Below, piece after piece: positions 44,513-53,706 of a DNA stretch of 64,000 nucleotides. The notes beneath the pieces were generated by a model. It was given only the letters and a program-made list of their open reading frames with translations, made no database searches and was not told the origin of the DNA. The DNA is taken from positions 62,001 to 126,000 of the forward strand of contig NZ_FRAP01000020.1 of assembly GCF_900142365.1 (NCBI RefSeq). The letters are read 5' to 3'. Position numbers and translations under genes: made by a program. This stretch comes from Pseudonocardia thermophila. GTDB taxonomy: Bacteria > Actinomycetota > Actinomycetes > Mycobacteriales > Pseudonocardiaceae. Position 1 is the stretch's first letter. Each line of letters opens with the position of its first letter.

Positions 44513-45073
44513 TCGCTCCCCCATGCCCTGTTGGGCCTGCTCATCGTCCGGCCCCGCAGTGGCTACGAGCTGACGAAGGAGTTCGAGAGCCACATCGGCC
44601 GGCACGCCTGGGCCGCCGGGCACACCAGCATCTACCCCGAGCTCAACCGCATGGCCGAGAACGGCCTGGTCGAGGTCACCCATGAAGGCGCCCGCGGCAG
44701 CCGCACCTACGCCGCCACCGAGGCGGGCCGCGCAGAGCTGCGCCGCTGGATGTTCGACCGCGACCGCAGCCGGAAGGTGCGCAACGAGGAAGTCCTGCGG
44801 ATGTTCCTCATCTCCGCGCTCGACCCCGACGACGCCGTGGCGTACCTGCGCGGCATCGCCGAGGAGTCCGCCGAGAAGGCTGCGGAGCTGGCGAAGCTGC
44901 TCGCCGCCACCGGACCGATCGTCCAGGGTGACCCGGAGAAGTTCGGCCTGCTCGCCGCCGAGTACGGCCGCCGGCAGTACGAGGCCGTGCACGGCTGGGC
45001 GGAGTGGGCCATCACCCAGATCACCGGTCAGGCCGCGGAGGAGAGCCGCTCCAGCAGGGCCACTGCGTCGTAG
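44510..45073 (+). CDS. PadR-family transcriptional regulator
   Basis: A 187-residue regulator with the PadR winged helix at the N-terminus (about 1-90: SLPHALLGLLIVRPRSGYELTK, TSIYPELNRMAENGLVEV, GSRTYAATEAGRAELRRW) and a C-terminal dimerisation helix domain (Vir family-like, about 95-175). PadR proteins usually repress and respond to phenolic or lipophilic compounds. It is divergent from the carotenoid oxygenase gene and probably controls it. The start is ATG 44510 or 44495. Its last 46 bases overlap the end of the convergent DUF72 gene. Confidence 0.88.
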   Translation: MSLPHALLGLLIVRPRSGYELTKEFESHIGRHAWAAGHTSIYPELNRMAENGLVEVTHEGARGSRTYAATEAGRAELRRWMFDRDRSRKVRNEEVLRMFLISALDPDDAVAYLRGIAEESAEKAAELAKLLAATGPIVQGDPEKFGLLAAEYGRRQYEAVHGWAEWAITQITGQAAEESRSSRATAS

Positions 45074-45840
45074 GGCGCCCGCGCCTTCACGTCGTTGTCG
45101 AAGTAGACGTAGGCGTCACGGCCCCACGACCGGATCCGCGCCGCCCACTCGTCCAGCGCCTCCGGCGGGTAGCCGCCCACGTAGAGCTCGCCCATCCCGT
45201 GCAGCCGGACGTAGTCGAAGTCGGCGGTGCGCTCATCGAACACCGGCCAGGTGCCCGCCGAGTCGCTGACCACGAGCGCCACCCCGTGCTTGCGCAGCTG
45301 CTGGGTGAACGCCGGGGCGCGGAAGCTCTCGTTGCGCACCTCGATCGCGTGCCGCAGCGGGCGCTCGGCGTCGGCGACCGTGAGCGCGCGGCCTTCGAGC
45401 CGCTCGTCGTGGTGGGTGGCCAGCTCCGCGGCCTCGGTGGTCGAGCGCGGCAGCAGCTCGAGGAACGCCTCGACCCGGTCGGGGTCGTAGCGCATGCGCG
45501 GCGGCAGCTGCCACAGCACCGGGCCCAGCTTCGGGCCCAGCGCCAGCACGCCGGACGCGAAGAAGTTCGCCAGCGGCGTCGCGACGTCGCGCAGTTGCTT
45601 GAGGTGGGTCACGAAGCGGGCGCCCTTCACCGCGAAGACGAACCCGTCGGGCGTCTCGGCGGCCCAGCTCGCGTAGCTCTCCGGGCGCTGCAGCGAGTAG
45701 AACGAGCCGTTGACCTCGATGCTGGTCACCCGCCGGGACAGGTACTCCAGCTCGCGGCGCTGCGGCAGCCCGGGTGGGTAGAACGTGCGCCGCCACGGCG
45801 GGTACCGCCACCCGGACGTCCCCACCATCACACGCGTCAT
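45028..45840 (-). CDS. DUF72 TIM-barrel-like protein
   Basis: A 270-residue DUF72 (YecE-like) protein. It begins VMVGTSGWRYPPWRRTFYPP, then SIEVNGSFYSLQRPESYASW, FVFAVKGARFVTH, LLWQLPP-like VLWQLPPRMR, AIEVRNESF and VRLHG near the C-terminus, with YVYFDNDVKARAPYDA. The fold is a TIM barrel; function is unproven. ATG 45840 is only 37 bases from the start of the divergent hydrolase gene. Its 3' end overlaps the PadR gene tail by 46 bases. Confidence 0.88.
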   Translation of the reverse strand: MTRVMVGTSGWRYPPWRRTFYPPGLPQRRELEYLSRRVTSIEVNGSFYSLQRPESYASWAAETPDGFVFAVKGARFVTHLKQLRDVATPLANFFASGVLALGPKLGPVLWQLPPRMRYDPDRVEAFLELLPRSTTEAAELATHHDERLEGRALTVADAERPLRHAIEVRNESFRAPAFTQQLRKHGVALVVSDSAGTWPVFDERTADFDYVRLHGMGELYVGGYPPEALDEWAARIRSWGRDAYVYFDNDVKARAPYDAVALLERLSSAA

Positions 45841-45877
45841 CCCGGCGATGATCCCCGCTGCGCGGCAGGATGTCCGC

Positions 45878-46696
45878 GTGGACCTCTCCCGCGCCGTGGG
45901 CACCGCACTCGACTGGCCCGTCGACCACGTCGGGGCCGCGATCATCCGGACGGACGGCACCGTCGCGGCGACGACCGGCGACACCACCCGCGTCTTCCGG
46001 CTCGCCTCGGTGACCAAGCTGCTGACCGCCTACGCGGTGCTCGTCGCGGTCGAGGAGGGGGCCGTCGAGTGGGACACCCCGGCCGGCCCACCCGGCTCGA
46101 CCGTCCGCCACCTGATCGCGCACACGTCCGGGCTGTCGTTCTCCGAGGCCGTGGTGCAGGCCGCACCGGGCACCCGCCGGATCTACTCCAACAGCGGGTT
46201 CGAGGTGCTCGGCGACACCATCGCCGAGGCGGCCGGCATGCCGTTCGCGCAGTACCTGTCCGAGGCGGTGCTCACCCCGCTGGGCATGCGGGCCACCCGG
46301 CTGGCGGGCTCCCCCGGCGCCGGCGGCGTCTCCACCGTCGACGATCTCACCCGCTTCGCCGCCGAACTGCAGGCCCCCACGCTGGTGCACCCGGACACGC
46401 TGGTCGAGGCCACCTCCGTCGCGTTCCCCGGGCTGGACGGGATCCTGCCCGGCTTCGGTCGGCAGAAGCCGAACGACTGGGGCCTGGGCTTCGAGATCCG
46501 CGACGGAAAGAGCCCGCACTGGACCGGCTCGGCCAGCTCGCCGCGCACCTTCGGCCACTTCGGGCAGAGCGGCACGTTCCTGTGGGTCGACCCGGACGCC
46601 CGGGCCGCAGCCGTCGTCCTGACCGATCGAGACTTCGGCGAGTGGGCGATCGAGGCCTGGCCGCGCTGGACCGACACGGTGCTCGCCGCCCTCTGA
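45878..46696 (+). CDS. Serine hydrolase, beta-lactamase/DD-peptidase fold
   Basis: A 272-residue class-C beta-lactamase-type hydrolase without a signal peptide. Motif 1 SVTK (Ser44 and Lys47), motif 2 YSN (Tyr103-Asn105) and a HFGQSG motif 3-like element are intact, so it should be active. Cytosolic members are often esterases. The GTG at 45878 has a CAGGAT box upstream; an earlier ATG at 45848 is possible, but its leader is not typical. Divergent from the DUF72 gene. Confidence 0.87.
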   Translation: MDLSRAVGTALDWPVDHVGAAIIRTDGTVAATTGDTTRVFRLASVTKLLTAYAVLVAVEEGAVEWDTPAGPPGSTVRHLIAHTSGLSFSEAVVQAAPGTRRIYSNSGFEVLGDTIAEAAGMPFAQYLSEAVLTPLGMRATRLAGSPGAGGVSTVDDLTRFAAELQAPTLVHPDTLVEATSVAFPGLDGILPGFGRQKPNDWGLGFEIRDGKSPHWTGSASSPRTFGHFGQSGTFLWVDPDARAAAVVLTDRDFGEWAIEAWPRWTDTVLAAL

Positions 46697-46700
46697 CCGC

Positions 46701-46851
46701 GCGAGTCGCGGTTCCCCCGCCGGCGAGTTGTCCCGCAGTGGAGGGCGAGTCGTCCCCCCGAGGGGGGCGAGTCGCCCCCCGAGGACGCTGAGTCGTCCCC
46801 TCCGGGCGCGCACGCATCCCGAGACCCACGACTCGCCGTGCTGAGACCCAC
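46701..46851. repeat. 22-bp tandem repeat array (GCGAGTCGTCCCC type)
   Basis: GAGTCG/GAGTTG cores recur at 46703, 46725, 46747, 46769 and 46790, that is at 22, 22, 22 and 21-base steps. The consensus begins GCGAGTCGTCCCC. Further on GAGACCCAC occurs at 46821 and 46843, again 22 bases apart, with a reverse-complement ACGACTCGCC between. The period is not a multiple of three, so this is not protein repeat. It lies in a 429-base gap downstream of the hydrolase gene; the rest of the gap (46852-47125) shows nothing clear. Confidence 0.75.
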
Positions 46852-47125
46852 CCCTCACCCCCGGCGGCAACTGCGGGAATGTTCCGCGCGCCCGCACCGT
46901 TGAGGTCACTGTCCGAGCCGGGCGTTCCGAGTCCCCGGGTCTCACTCACTGCCGCCTACGGGTTGCGCCACGCGCCGAGAGGCGACCGGCGCCCGGTTCG
47001 GATCCTTCTTCCCACCACCCGACCAGACCCGCCGGGCCGCGGTGCCTTCCCGCCACCGCCGCGCCCGGCTGCCCGGCGGCGCCGTCTCCCCGAACGGCGC
47101 CGCCCCAACGTCCCGGAGGCGAACC

Positions 47126-47389
47126 ATGAAGGGCGATCGTGTCGAGATCGTCGTCGACGCCGGTAGCGGCACGACCCGTACCTACGAGATCGAGGCGACG
47201 CGCGCCGGGCGCCGCCTGGAGATCTCACACACGCGCGGCACGGTGGAGGTCACCGAGGTCACGCGCGGCGGCACCCCCGTGCGGACCGCTCGCTTCCTGG
47301 CCAACCGCGTGATCGCGCTGGTCGAACACCCCGCGTCGGAAAACCCGGTGGCCGACGAGCTGGGCGCCGCCCTACGCTCGGCGGCGTAG
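47126..47389 (+). CDS. Small hypothetical protein upstream of hrpA
   Basis: An 87-residue, mostly beta-strand-like protein (VEIVVDAGSGTTRTYEIEATR, then HTRGTVEVTEVTRGGTPVRTARF). ATG 47126 follows CCGGAGGCG, supporting translation. No family recognised and no catalytic motif seen. It precedes hrpA by 26 bases, so the two are probably cotranscribed. Confidence 0.65.
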   Translation: MKGDRVEIVVDAGSGTTRTYEIEATRAGRRLEISHTRGTVEVTEVTRGGTPVRTARFLANRVIALVEHPASENPVADELGAALRSAA

Positions 47390-47415
47390 CCGACCCAGGC
47401 AGACTGTTCCTCACC

Positions 47416-50400
47416 ATGGCCCCTCCCGCGCCCCGAGCTGCTGACGCACGCCCTGCGGCGGTCGATCCGTCCGCGCCCCCTTCCGAGGGCGAGGCGCAGA
47501 CCGCGGTCCCGCCCCGGGGTGACCGGCGGCCGGGGCGCGGGAGGCCTCGTCGCCGCAGCGGCCGCCGCCCGGCGCCGGTCGCGGACCCCGAGCTGGACGC
47601 GCTGGCCGCCCGGCTGCCCGAGCTGACCCTGCGCGACGAGGCCCGGCTGCGGCGGCGCATCGACAGCGCCCGCCGGCACGGAGACCCGGGGCTCGCGGCC
47701 GCGGTCGACGAGGCCGAGCGGCGGATCGCGGCCCGACGCGCGGCGGTCCCCCGCATCACCTACCCCGAGCACCTACCGGTCAGCGCGAAGCGGGACGAGA
47801 TCGCGGCCGCCATCCGCGACCACCAGGTGGTGATCGTCGCCGGCGAGACCGGCTCCGGGAAGACCACCCAGATCCCGAAGATCTGCCTGGAGCTGGGCCG
47901 CGGTGTGCGCGGCACCATCGGGCACACCCAGCCGCGGCGGCTCGCGGCGCGCACCGTCGCCGCCCGCATCGCCGAGGAGCTGGGCTGCGAAGTCGGCGAG
48001 ACCGTCGGGTGGAAGGTCCGCTTCACCGACCAGGTCGGTGAGTCCACGCTGGTCAAGCTCATGACCGATGGCATCCTGCTGGCTGAGCTGGCCGGCGACC
48101 GGATGCTGCGCGAGTACGACACGCTGATCATCGACGAGGCCCACGAGCGCAGCCTGAACATCGATTTCATCCTCGGCTACCTGGCTCAGCTGCTCCCCCG
48201 CCGGCCCGATCTCAAGGTGATCATCACCTCGGCGACGATCGATCCCGAGCGGTTCTCGAAGCACTTCGGCAACGCGCCGATCATCGAGGTCAGCGGCCGG
48301 TCGTACCCGGTGGAGATCCGCTACCGCCCGATCGTCGACCTCGACGACCCGGACCACGATCCCGACCGCGACCAGCTCGACGCCATCGCCGACGCGATCA
48401 CCGAGCTGCGCCGCGAGGGTCCCGGTGACATCCTCGTGTTCCTGCCCGGGGAGCGGGAGATCCGCGACACCGCGGAGGGCCTGGCCAAACGCGACTTCCC
48501 CGGCATCGAGATCCTCCCCCTCTACGCCCGGCAGACCACCGCGGAGCAGCAGAAGGTCTTCAAGCCGAACCCGGCCACCGTCGGCAGGCGGGTCGTGCTC
48601 GCCACCAACGTCGCCGAGACGTCGCTGACCGTGCCCGGTATCCGCTACGTCATCGACCCCGGTCTGGCGCGCATCTCCCGCTACTCGCGGCGGCTCAAGG
48701 TTCAGCGGCTGCCGATCGAGAAGGTGTCGCAGGCCAGCGCGAACCAGCGGGCCGGCCGCTGCGGCCGGGTCGCCGACGGCATCTGCATCCGGCTGTACTC
48801 CGAGGACGACTTCGACGCCCGCCCGGCGTTCACCGACCCGGAGATCCTGCGCACCAACCTCGCCTCGGTCGTCCTGCAGATGATCGCGCTGGAGCTGGGC
48901 GACATCTCGCAGTTCCCGTTCGTCGATCCGCCGGATCCGCGCGCGGTCAACGACGGCATCGCCCTGCTGCGCGAGCTGGGCGCGCTCACCGAGTCGAACG
49001 AGCTCACCCCGATCGGCCGGGCGCTGGCGCGGTTGCCCGTCGATCCCCGGCTGGGCCGCATGCTCGTCGAGGCCGACCGCACCGGCTGCCTGCGCGAGGT
49101 GCTCGTCATCGCCGCCGCGCTCTCCGTGCAGGACCCGCGCGAGCGGCCGGCCGATCAGCGCCAGGCAGCCGACGAGAAGCACGTCCGCTTCGCCGATCCG
49201 AACAGCGACTTCATGGCGCTGCTCAACCTCTGGAACTACGTCGAGGAGCTGCGCTCGACGCTGTCGGGCAGCAAGTTCCGCCGCACGCTGCGCGACGAGT
49301 TCCTGCACTACTGGCGCATCCGCGAGTGGCAGGACCTGCACCAGCAGCTGCGCATCGCCGCCCGCAACGCGGGCCTGTCGATCAACGAGACCCCGGCCGA
49401 TCCCGACCGGGTGCACATCGCGGTGCTGTCCGGCCTGCTCTCGCACATCGGGCTCAAGGAGGGCGAGACCCGCGACTACCTCGGCGCGCGCGGCGCCAAG
49501 TTCCAGATCTTCCCGGGCTCGCCGCTGGCGAAGAAGCCACCGCGCTGGGTGATGGCGGCCGAGCTGGTGGAGACGTCGCGGCTGTTCGCCCGCACCGTCG
49601 CGCGGATCGAGCCGGAGTGGATCGAGCCACTGGCCGGGCACCTGGTCAAGCGCACCTACTCGGAGCCGCGCTGGTCCCGCAAGCGCGCCGGAGCCGTCGC
49701 GACCGAACGCGTCACGCTCTACGGGGTGCCGATCGTGGTCGACCGGCGCGTCGACTACGGGCGCATCGATCCAGAAGAGGCACGGGCGCTGTTCATCCGG
49801 CACGCGCTCGTCGAGGGCGACTGGGACACCCGCCACCGGTTCTTCCACGCCAACCGCGCCCTGCTCGCCGACGTCGAGGAGCTGGAGGAACGGGCCCGCC
49901 GCCGCGACCTCGTGGTCGACGAGGACGCGCTGGCCGCCTTCTACGACGAGCGCATCCCGGCCTCGGTCGTGTCCGGCCGGCACTTCGACAGCTGGTGGAA
50001 GAAGGCCTCGCGCAAGCAGCCCGATCTGCTCGACTTCACCGAGGACATGCTGCGCACCGAGCAGGCGGCCGAGGTCGACCCGGCGGCGTTCCCGGACCAC
50101 GTCGAGGCGGGCGGGCTCACGCTGCCGCTGTCGTACGCGTTCGAGCCGGGCCGGGCGGACGACGGCATCACCGTCGACGTCCCCGCGGCGGCGCTGCACC
50201 AGGTCGATCCCACGCCGTTCACGTGGCAGGTGCCGGGCCGGCGGGAGGAGCTGGTCACCGCCCTGATCAAGACGCTGCCGAAGCACATCCGGCGGCTGTA
50301 CTCGCCGGCCCCCGACCACGCGCGCGCCGTGCTCGCCCGGCTCACCGACACGTCCGAGCCGCTGCTCGACGGGCTGGAGCGCGAGCTCGGCCGGATGCGC

Positions 50401-51447
50401 GGCATCACGATCCCGCGCGACGCGTGGGAGCTGGACCGGCTGCCCGATCACCTGACCGTCACGTTCCGGGTGGTGGACGCGCGCGGCCGGGAGATCGCCC
50501 GTGGCACCGACCTGGAGGAGCTGCGCCACCGGCTGGCCCCGCAGGTCCGCGAGGAGATGGCCGCCGCCGGCAAGGAGTACGAGCGCCGCGGCCTCACGTC
50601 GTGGACGATCGGCACCCTGCCCAAGGAGCTACCGGTCCGCCGCGGCCAGCACACGGTCACCGCGTACCCGGGGCTGGTCGACCGCGGCACCAGCGTCGAC
50701 GTGCGCACCTTCCCCACCGCCGCCGAGCGCGATCCCACCCACCACCGCGGGGTGCGCAGGCTGCTCCTGCTCGCGACGCCGTCACCGAACAAGCAGGTCG
50801 TGCGCGACCTGGACAACCGGGCCAAGCTCGCGCTCTCCCGCAACCCGCACGGGTCGGTGTCCGCGCTCGTCGACGACTGCATCACCGCGGCCGCCGACGC
50901 GCTGATCGCCGCCGCGGGCGGGCCGTGCTGGGACGAGGCCGGCTTCGCCCGACTGAAGGCGATCTTCGCCCGCCAGCTCGCCCCCACCACCGTGCAGGTG
51001 CTGCGCGCCGTGCAGGGGGTGCTCGCCGTGTGGCACCGGGTCCAGGCCCAGGTGGTGGATCTGCGTGCGCCCGCGCTGAAGGACGGGGTCGCCGACCTCA
51101 CCGCGCAGATGGACGCGCTGGTCGGGCCAGGGTTCGTCACGAAGGCGGGCGCGTCGCGGCTGGCCGACGTGGCCCGCTACCTGGAGGCGATCGAGAAGCG
51201 GATCGAGAAGCTGCGCGTCGATCCCGCTCGCGACGCCGCGTGGACCGCGCAGGTGCGCATGGTCGCCGACGAGTACGAGGCTGAGTTGGCCGCGCTGCCC
51301 GAGGGTGTGGAGCCGTCGCCGGAGCTGGTCGAGATCCGCTGGATGATCGAGGAGCTGCGGGTCAACCTGTTCGCCCACCCGATCCGCACCAAGTACCCGG
51401 TGTCGGTGAAGCGGATCCAGAAGGCGATCGACGAACTGCCCCGCTGA
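47416..51447 (+). CDS. hrpA: ATP-dependent RNA helicase HrpA (DEAH)
   Basis: A 1343-residue DEAH-box helicase. A basic Ala/Pro/Arg-rich N-terminus (1-60) precedes RecA-like domain 1 with Walker A GETGSGKTT (143-151), DEAH (240-243) and SAT (STSATID-like TSATID), then RecA domain 2 with ATNVAETSLTVPGI and QRAGRCGR. The HA2/ratchet and OB domains follow, then a long C-terminal HrpA-specific DUF3418 region (about 730-1330). This length is normal for bacterial HrpA, which in E. coli rescues stalled ribosomes and takes part in mRNA processing. Closest neighbour is the small upstream gene. Confidence 0.95.
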   Translation: MAPPAPRAADARPAAVDPSAPPSEGEAQTAVPPRGDRRPGRGRPRRRSGRRPAPVADPELDALAARLPELTLRDEARLRRRIDSARRHGDPGLAAAVDEAERRIAARRAAVPRITYPEHLPVSAKRDEIAAAIRDHQVVIVAGETGSGKTTQIPKICLELGRGVRGTIGHTQPRRLAARTVAARIAEELGCEVGETVGWKVRFTDQVGESTLVKLMTDGILLAELAGDRMLREYDTLIIDEAHERSLNIDFILGYLAQLLPRRPDLKVIITSATIDPERFSKHFGNAPIIEVSGRSYPVEIRYRPIVDLDDPDHDPDRDQLDAIADAITELRREGPGDILVFLPGEREIRDTAEGLAKRDFPGIEILPLYARQTTAEQQKVFKPNPATVGRRVVLATNVAETSLTVPGIRYVIDPGLARISRYSRRLKVQRLPIEKVSQASANQRAGRCGRVADGICIRLYSEDDFDARPAFTDPEILRTNLASVVLQMIALELGDISQFPFVDPPDPRAVNDGIALLRELGALTESNELTPIGRALARLPVDPRLGRMLVEADRTGCLREVLVIAAALSVQDPRERPADQRQAADEKHVRFADPNSDFMALLNLWNYVEELRSTLSGSKFRRTLRDEFLHYWRIREWQDLHQQLRIAARNAGLSINETPADPDRVHIAVLSGLLSHIGLKEGETRDYLGARGAKFQIFPGSPLAKKPPRWVMAAELVETSRLFARTVARIEPEWIEPLAGHLVKRTYSEPRWSRKRAGAVATERVTLYGVPIVVDRRVDYGRIDPEEARALFIRHALVEGDWDTRHRFFHANRALLADVEELEERARRRDLVVDEDALAAFYDERIPASVVSGRHFDSWWKKASRKQPDLLDFTEDMLRTEQAAEVDPAAFPDHVEAGGLTLPLSYAFEPGRADDGITVDVPAAALHQVDPTPFTWQVPGRREELVTALIKTLPKHIRRLYSPAPDHARAVLARLTDTSEPLLDGLERELGRMRGITIPRDAWELDRLPDHLTVTFRVVDARGREIARGTDLEELRHRLAPQVREEMAAAGKEYERRGLTSWTIGTLPKELPVRRGQHTVTAYPGLVDRGTSVDVRTFPTAAERDPTHHRGVRRLLLLATPSPNKQVVRDLDNRAKLALSRNPHGSVSALVDDCITAAADALIAAAGGPCWDEAGFARLKAIFARQLAPTTVQVLRAVQGVLAVWHRVQAQVVDLRAPALKDGVADLTAQMDALVGPGFVTKAGASRLADVARYLEAIEKRIEKLRVDPARDAAWTAQVRMVADEYEAELAALPEGVEPSPELVEIRWMIEELRVNLFAHPIRTKYPVSVKRIQKAIDELPR

Positions 51448-51472
51448 TGCCCGCGTCGTGAACGGCGTCGGT

Positions 51473-51497
51473 GTGATCGACAGAGCTCGTCGATCAC
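51473..51497. terminator. Hairpin after hrpA (weak)
   Basis: GTGATCGAC (51473-51481) and GTCGATCAC (51489-51497), perfect 9-bp arms with a 7-base loop, 26 bases after the hrpA stop. No T-run, so termination is uncertain. Confidence 0.4.
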
Positions 51498-51621
51498 GTC
51501 GACGTCGTTCTCGACGCAGGGACCGCTACGGGCGGACACCGAACCCGATCACCGTTCACTCGATGTGATTGTTCGAGTACGGTGAGCGAAACGAGCCGGT
51601 GGGGGCGCCCGACAACCGGGC

Positions 51622-51825
51622 ATGACGATCGACACCGCCACCCCGAACACCACCCCCGCCACCGTCGCGATCCCCGTCCAGCGGAGCGCGAAGGCCGACA
51701 CGCTGCCGCTGCCGGTGATCGAGCCGGAGCTGCCCCGGGCCACCCGCTGGCAGACCTGGACCGCCGTGGCCGCCGGCCTGCTCGGCGGGGTGCTGATGGT
51801 CGCCGGGATCGCCCTGCCCTGGTGA
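51622..51825 (+). CDS. Small membrane protein (possible)
   Basis: A 67-residue protein: a Thr/Pro-rich cytosolic part (1-40) and one transmembrane helix at the C-terminus (TWTAVAAGLLGGVLMVAGIALPW, about 45-67 by position). No clear ribosome binding site except GGTGGGGGCG about 20 bases upstream. Its stop falls 8 bases before the stop of the convergent zinc dehydrogenase gene, a tight fit that supports a real gene. Function unknown. Confidence 0.5.
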   Translation: MTIDTATPNTTPATVAIPVQRSAKADTLPLPVIEPELPRATRWQTWTAVAAGLLGGVLMVAGIALPW

Positions 51826-51832
51826 GCCCTCC

Positions 51833-52819
51833 TCAGGGGTTCACCTGGATCTTGCGCCCGATGCCCTCCCGGAACTGCTCGAGCGCCGCCGGGTACTCGG
51901 CCAGCGGGAGCCGGTGGCTGATCATCACCTCCGGCCGCACCACCCCCTCGGCGAACAGCGCCGCCGCCCGTTCGAAGCTGTGCAGCACCGCCATGGAGCC
52001 GACGATGCGGATCTCCTTGTTGTAGACCCGGTACGGCAAGAAGCGCGCCACCGCGCCCTCGGCGGACACCCCGAACTGCTGGAACGTGCCGCCCGGCGCC
52101 ACCCGGGACAGGCCGTCCTCGATCGCTGCGACGACCCCGGTGCAGTCGATGACGATCTCCCAGCCGCGCGGCCGGTCGAGCTCGTCGGCGCTGGTCACAG
52201 CGGCCGTGCAGCCCAGCTCCTTGACCGTCTCCAGCCGCGCCGGGTTGAGGTCCACCACCGTGACGCTGCCGGCGCCGGCCCGCTTGGCCAGCTCCATCAT
52301 CATCAAGCCCATCGTGCCCGCGCCGTAGATGAGGTAGTCGTCGGCGAGCGCGGGCTGCAGCACGTCGAACCCGCGCACCGCGCACGACAGCGGCTCGATG
52401 AGCGCCGCATCAGCCGTCGAGACGCTCTCCGGCAGCTTCACGCAGTTCGCGGCGGGTGCCACCGCGTACTCCGCGGCCCCGCCCGGCACGCTGACGCCGA
52501 TCGCGTTCCAGTTCTCGCACAGGTTGTTGCGGCCGCGCCGGCAGTAGTGGCACTCGTGGCAGTACAGCGAGGGGTCCACCGCGACCCGGTCGCCCACCCG
52601 CAGCTCGGTGACGTCCGACCCGAGCTCGACGATCTCCCCGGCGAACTCGTGGCCGGGCACGATCGGCAGCGCGGGGGCGAACTCGCCCTCGGCGATGTGC
52701 AGGTCGGTGCCGCAGATCCCGCACGCCGCCACCTGCACGACGACCTCACGCGGGCCAGGCGTCGGATCGGGCACCGTCTCGACGCTGACCGAGTCCTGCG
52801 CGATGACGGCCGCCTTCAC
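51833..52819 (-). CDS. Zinc-dependent medium-chain (polyol) dehydrogenase
   Basis: A 328-residue MDR-family alcohol dehydrogenase of the sorbitol/xylitol dehydrogenase type. The catalytic-zinc region is CGICGTDLHIAEGEF with GHEFAGE; the structural-zinc cysteines are CHECHYCRRGRNNLC. The cofactor site is IYGAGTMGLMMMELAKRAGA, with VVDLNPARLE after strand 2 suggesting NAD+. It probably oxidises the sugar alcohol carried by the adjacent ABC transporter. The GTG at 52819 overlaps the permease stop, so it is the last gene of the operon SBP-permease-permease-dehydrogenase. Confidence 0.9.
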   Translation of the reverse strand: MKAAVIAQDSVSVETVPDPTPGPREVVVQVAACGICGTDLHIAEGEFAPALPIVPGHEFAGEIVELGSDVTELRVGDRVAVDPSLYCHECHYCRRGRNNLCENWNAIGVSVPGGAAEYAVAPAANCVKLPESVSTADAALIEPLSCAVRGFDVLQPALADDYLIYGAGTMGLMMMELAKRAGAGSVTVVDLNPARLETVKELGCTAAVTSADELDRPRGWEIVIDCTGVVAAIEDGLSRVAPGGTFQQFGVSAEGAVARFLPYRVYNKEIRIVGSMAVLHSFERAAALFAEGVVRPEVMISHRLPLAEYPAALEQFREGIGRKIQVNP

Positions 52820-53706
52820 TTGATCGCCCCCAGCGACAGGCCCTGCACCAGCTTGTCCTGCGCGGCGAACCCGGCGATCAGCACCGGCAGCGAGACGACC
52901 ACCGCGGCCGCGCAGACCTTCGCCAGGAACAGGCCCTGACTGGTGACGAACCCGATGAGGAACACCGGAGCGGTCTGGGCGACGGTGCCGGTGAGCACAC
53001 GGGCGAACAGCAGCTCGTTCCAGCTGAAGATGAAGCAGATCAGCGCGGTCGCCGCGATCCCGGGCAGCACCATCGGGATGACGATCGTGCGCAGGCTGCG
53101 GGTCAGCGAGCAGCCGTCCAGCGCCGCGGCCTCCAGCACCTCGCCGGGCACCTCGGCGAGGAACGACCGCATCATCCACACCGCGATCGGCAGGTTCATC
53201 GACGTGTAGACCACGATGAGCAGCCAGATGTTGTCGAGCACGCCGAGGCCCTGCGCGATGAGGTAGACCGGCAGCAACGCGGCCACCACCGGCAGCATCT
53301 TCGTGGAGAGGAAGAAGAACAGCACGTCGCGCCACTTCTCGACCGGGCGGATCGACAGCGCGTACGCCGCCGGCACGGCGAGGACGAGCACGAACGCGGT
53401 GGAGACGATGCTCGCGGTGAGCGAGTTGAGCAGCGGTGGCCACGGGGTGGCCCCGCCGTCGGCGCCGAAGAAGTTCGCGTAGCCCTCGACGGTGAGCGGA
53501 GCGAACACCGACGGCGGGTTGGTGGCCGCGTCGGGCTCGCTGTGGAACGAGGTGAGCAGCATCCAGATCACCGGCGCCACGAAGATCAGCCCGACGATCC
53601 AGGCCACCAGCCCGATCGCCGCGTTGGTCCGGCGCCGGCGCCGCGGCGCCGGCGCGGTCTCAGCGGGAGCGGTGACGGTGGGCGGCGCGTCCGCGGTGGC
53701 GGTCAT
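52816..53706 (-). CDS. Carbohydrate ABC transporter permease 2
   Basis: A 296-residue inner-membrane permease with six helices and an N-terminal RRRRR lead. The EAA loop (EAAALDGCSLTRSLRTIVIPMVLPGI, about 200-225) interacts with the ATPase. It resembles the MalG-like SmoG/ThuG permeases of polyol and disaccharide systems. It overlaps both neighbours by four bases. No ATPase gene is present; actinobacteria often share one MsiK-type ATPase among such systems. Confidence 0.9.
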   Translation of the reverse strand: MTATADAPPTVTAPAETAPAPRRRRRTNAAIGLVAWIVGLIFVAPVIWMLLTSFHSEPDAATNPPSVFAPLTVEGYANFFGADGGATPWPPLLNSLTASIVSTAFVLVLAVPAAYALSIRPVEKWRDVLFFFLSTKMLPVVAALLPVYLIAQGLGVLDNIWLLIVVYTSMNLPIAVWMMRSFLAEVPGEVLEAAALDGCSLTRSLRTIVIPMVLPGIAATALICFIFSWNELLFARVLTGTVAQTAPVFLIGFVTSQGLFLAKVCAAAVVVSLPVLIAGFAAQDKLVQGLSLGAIK

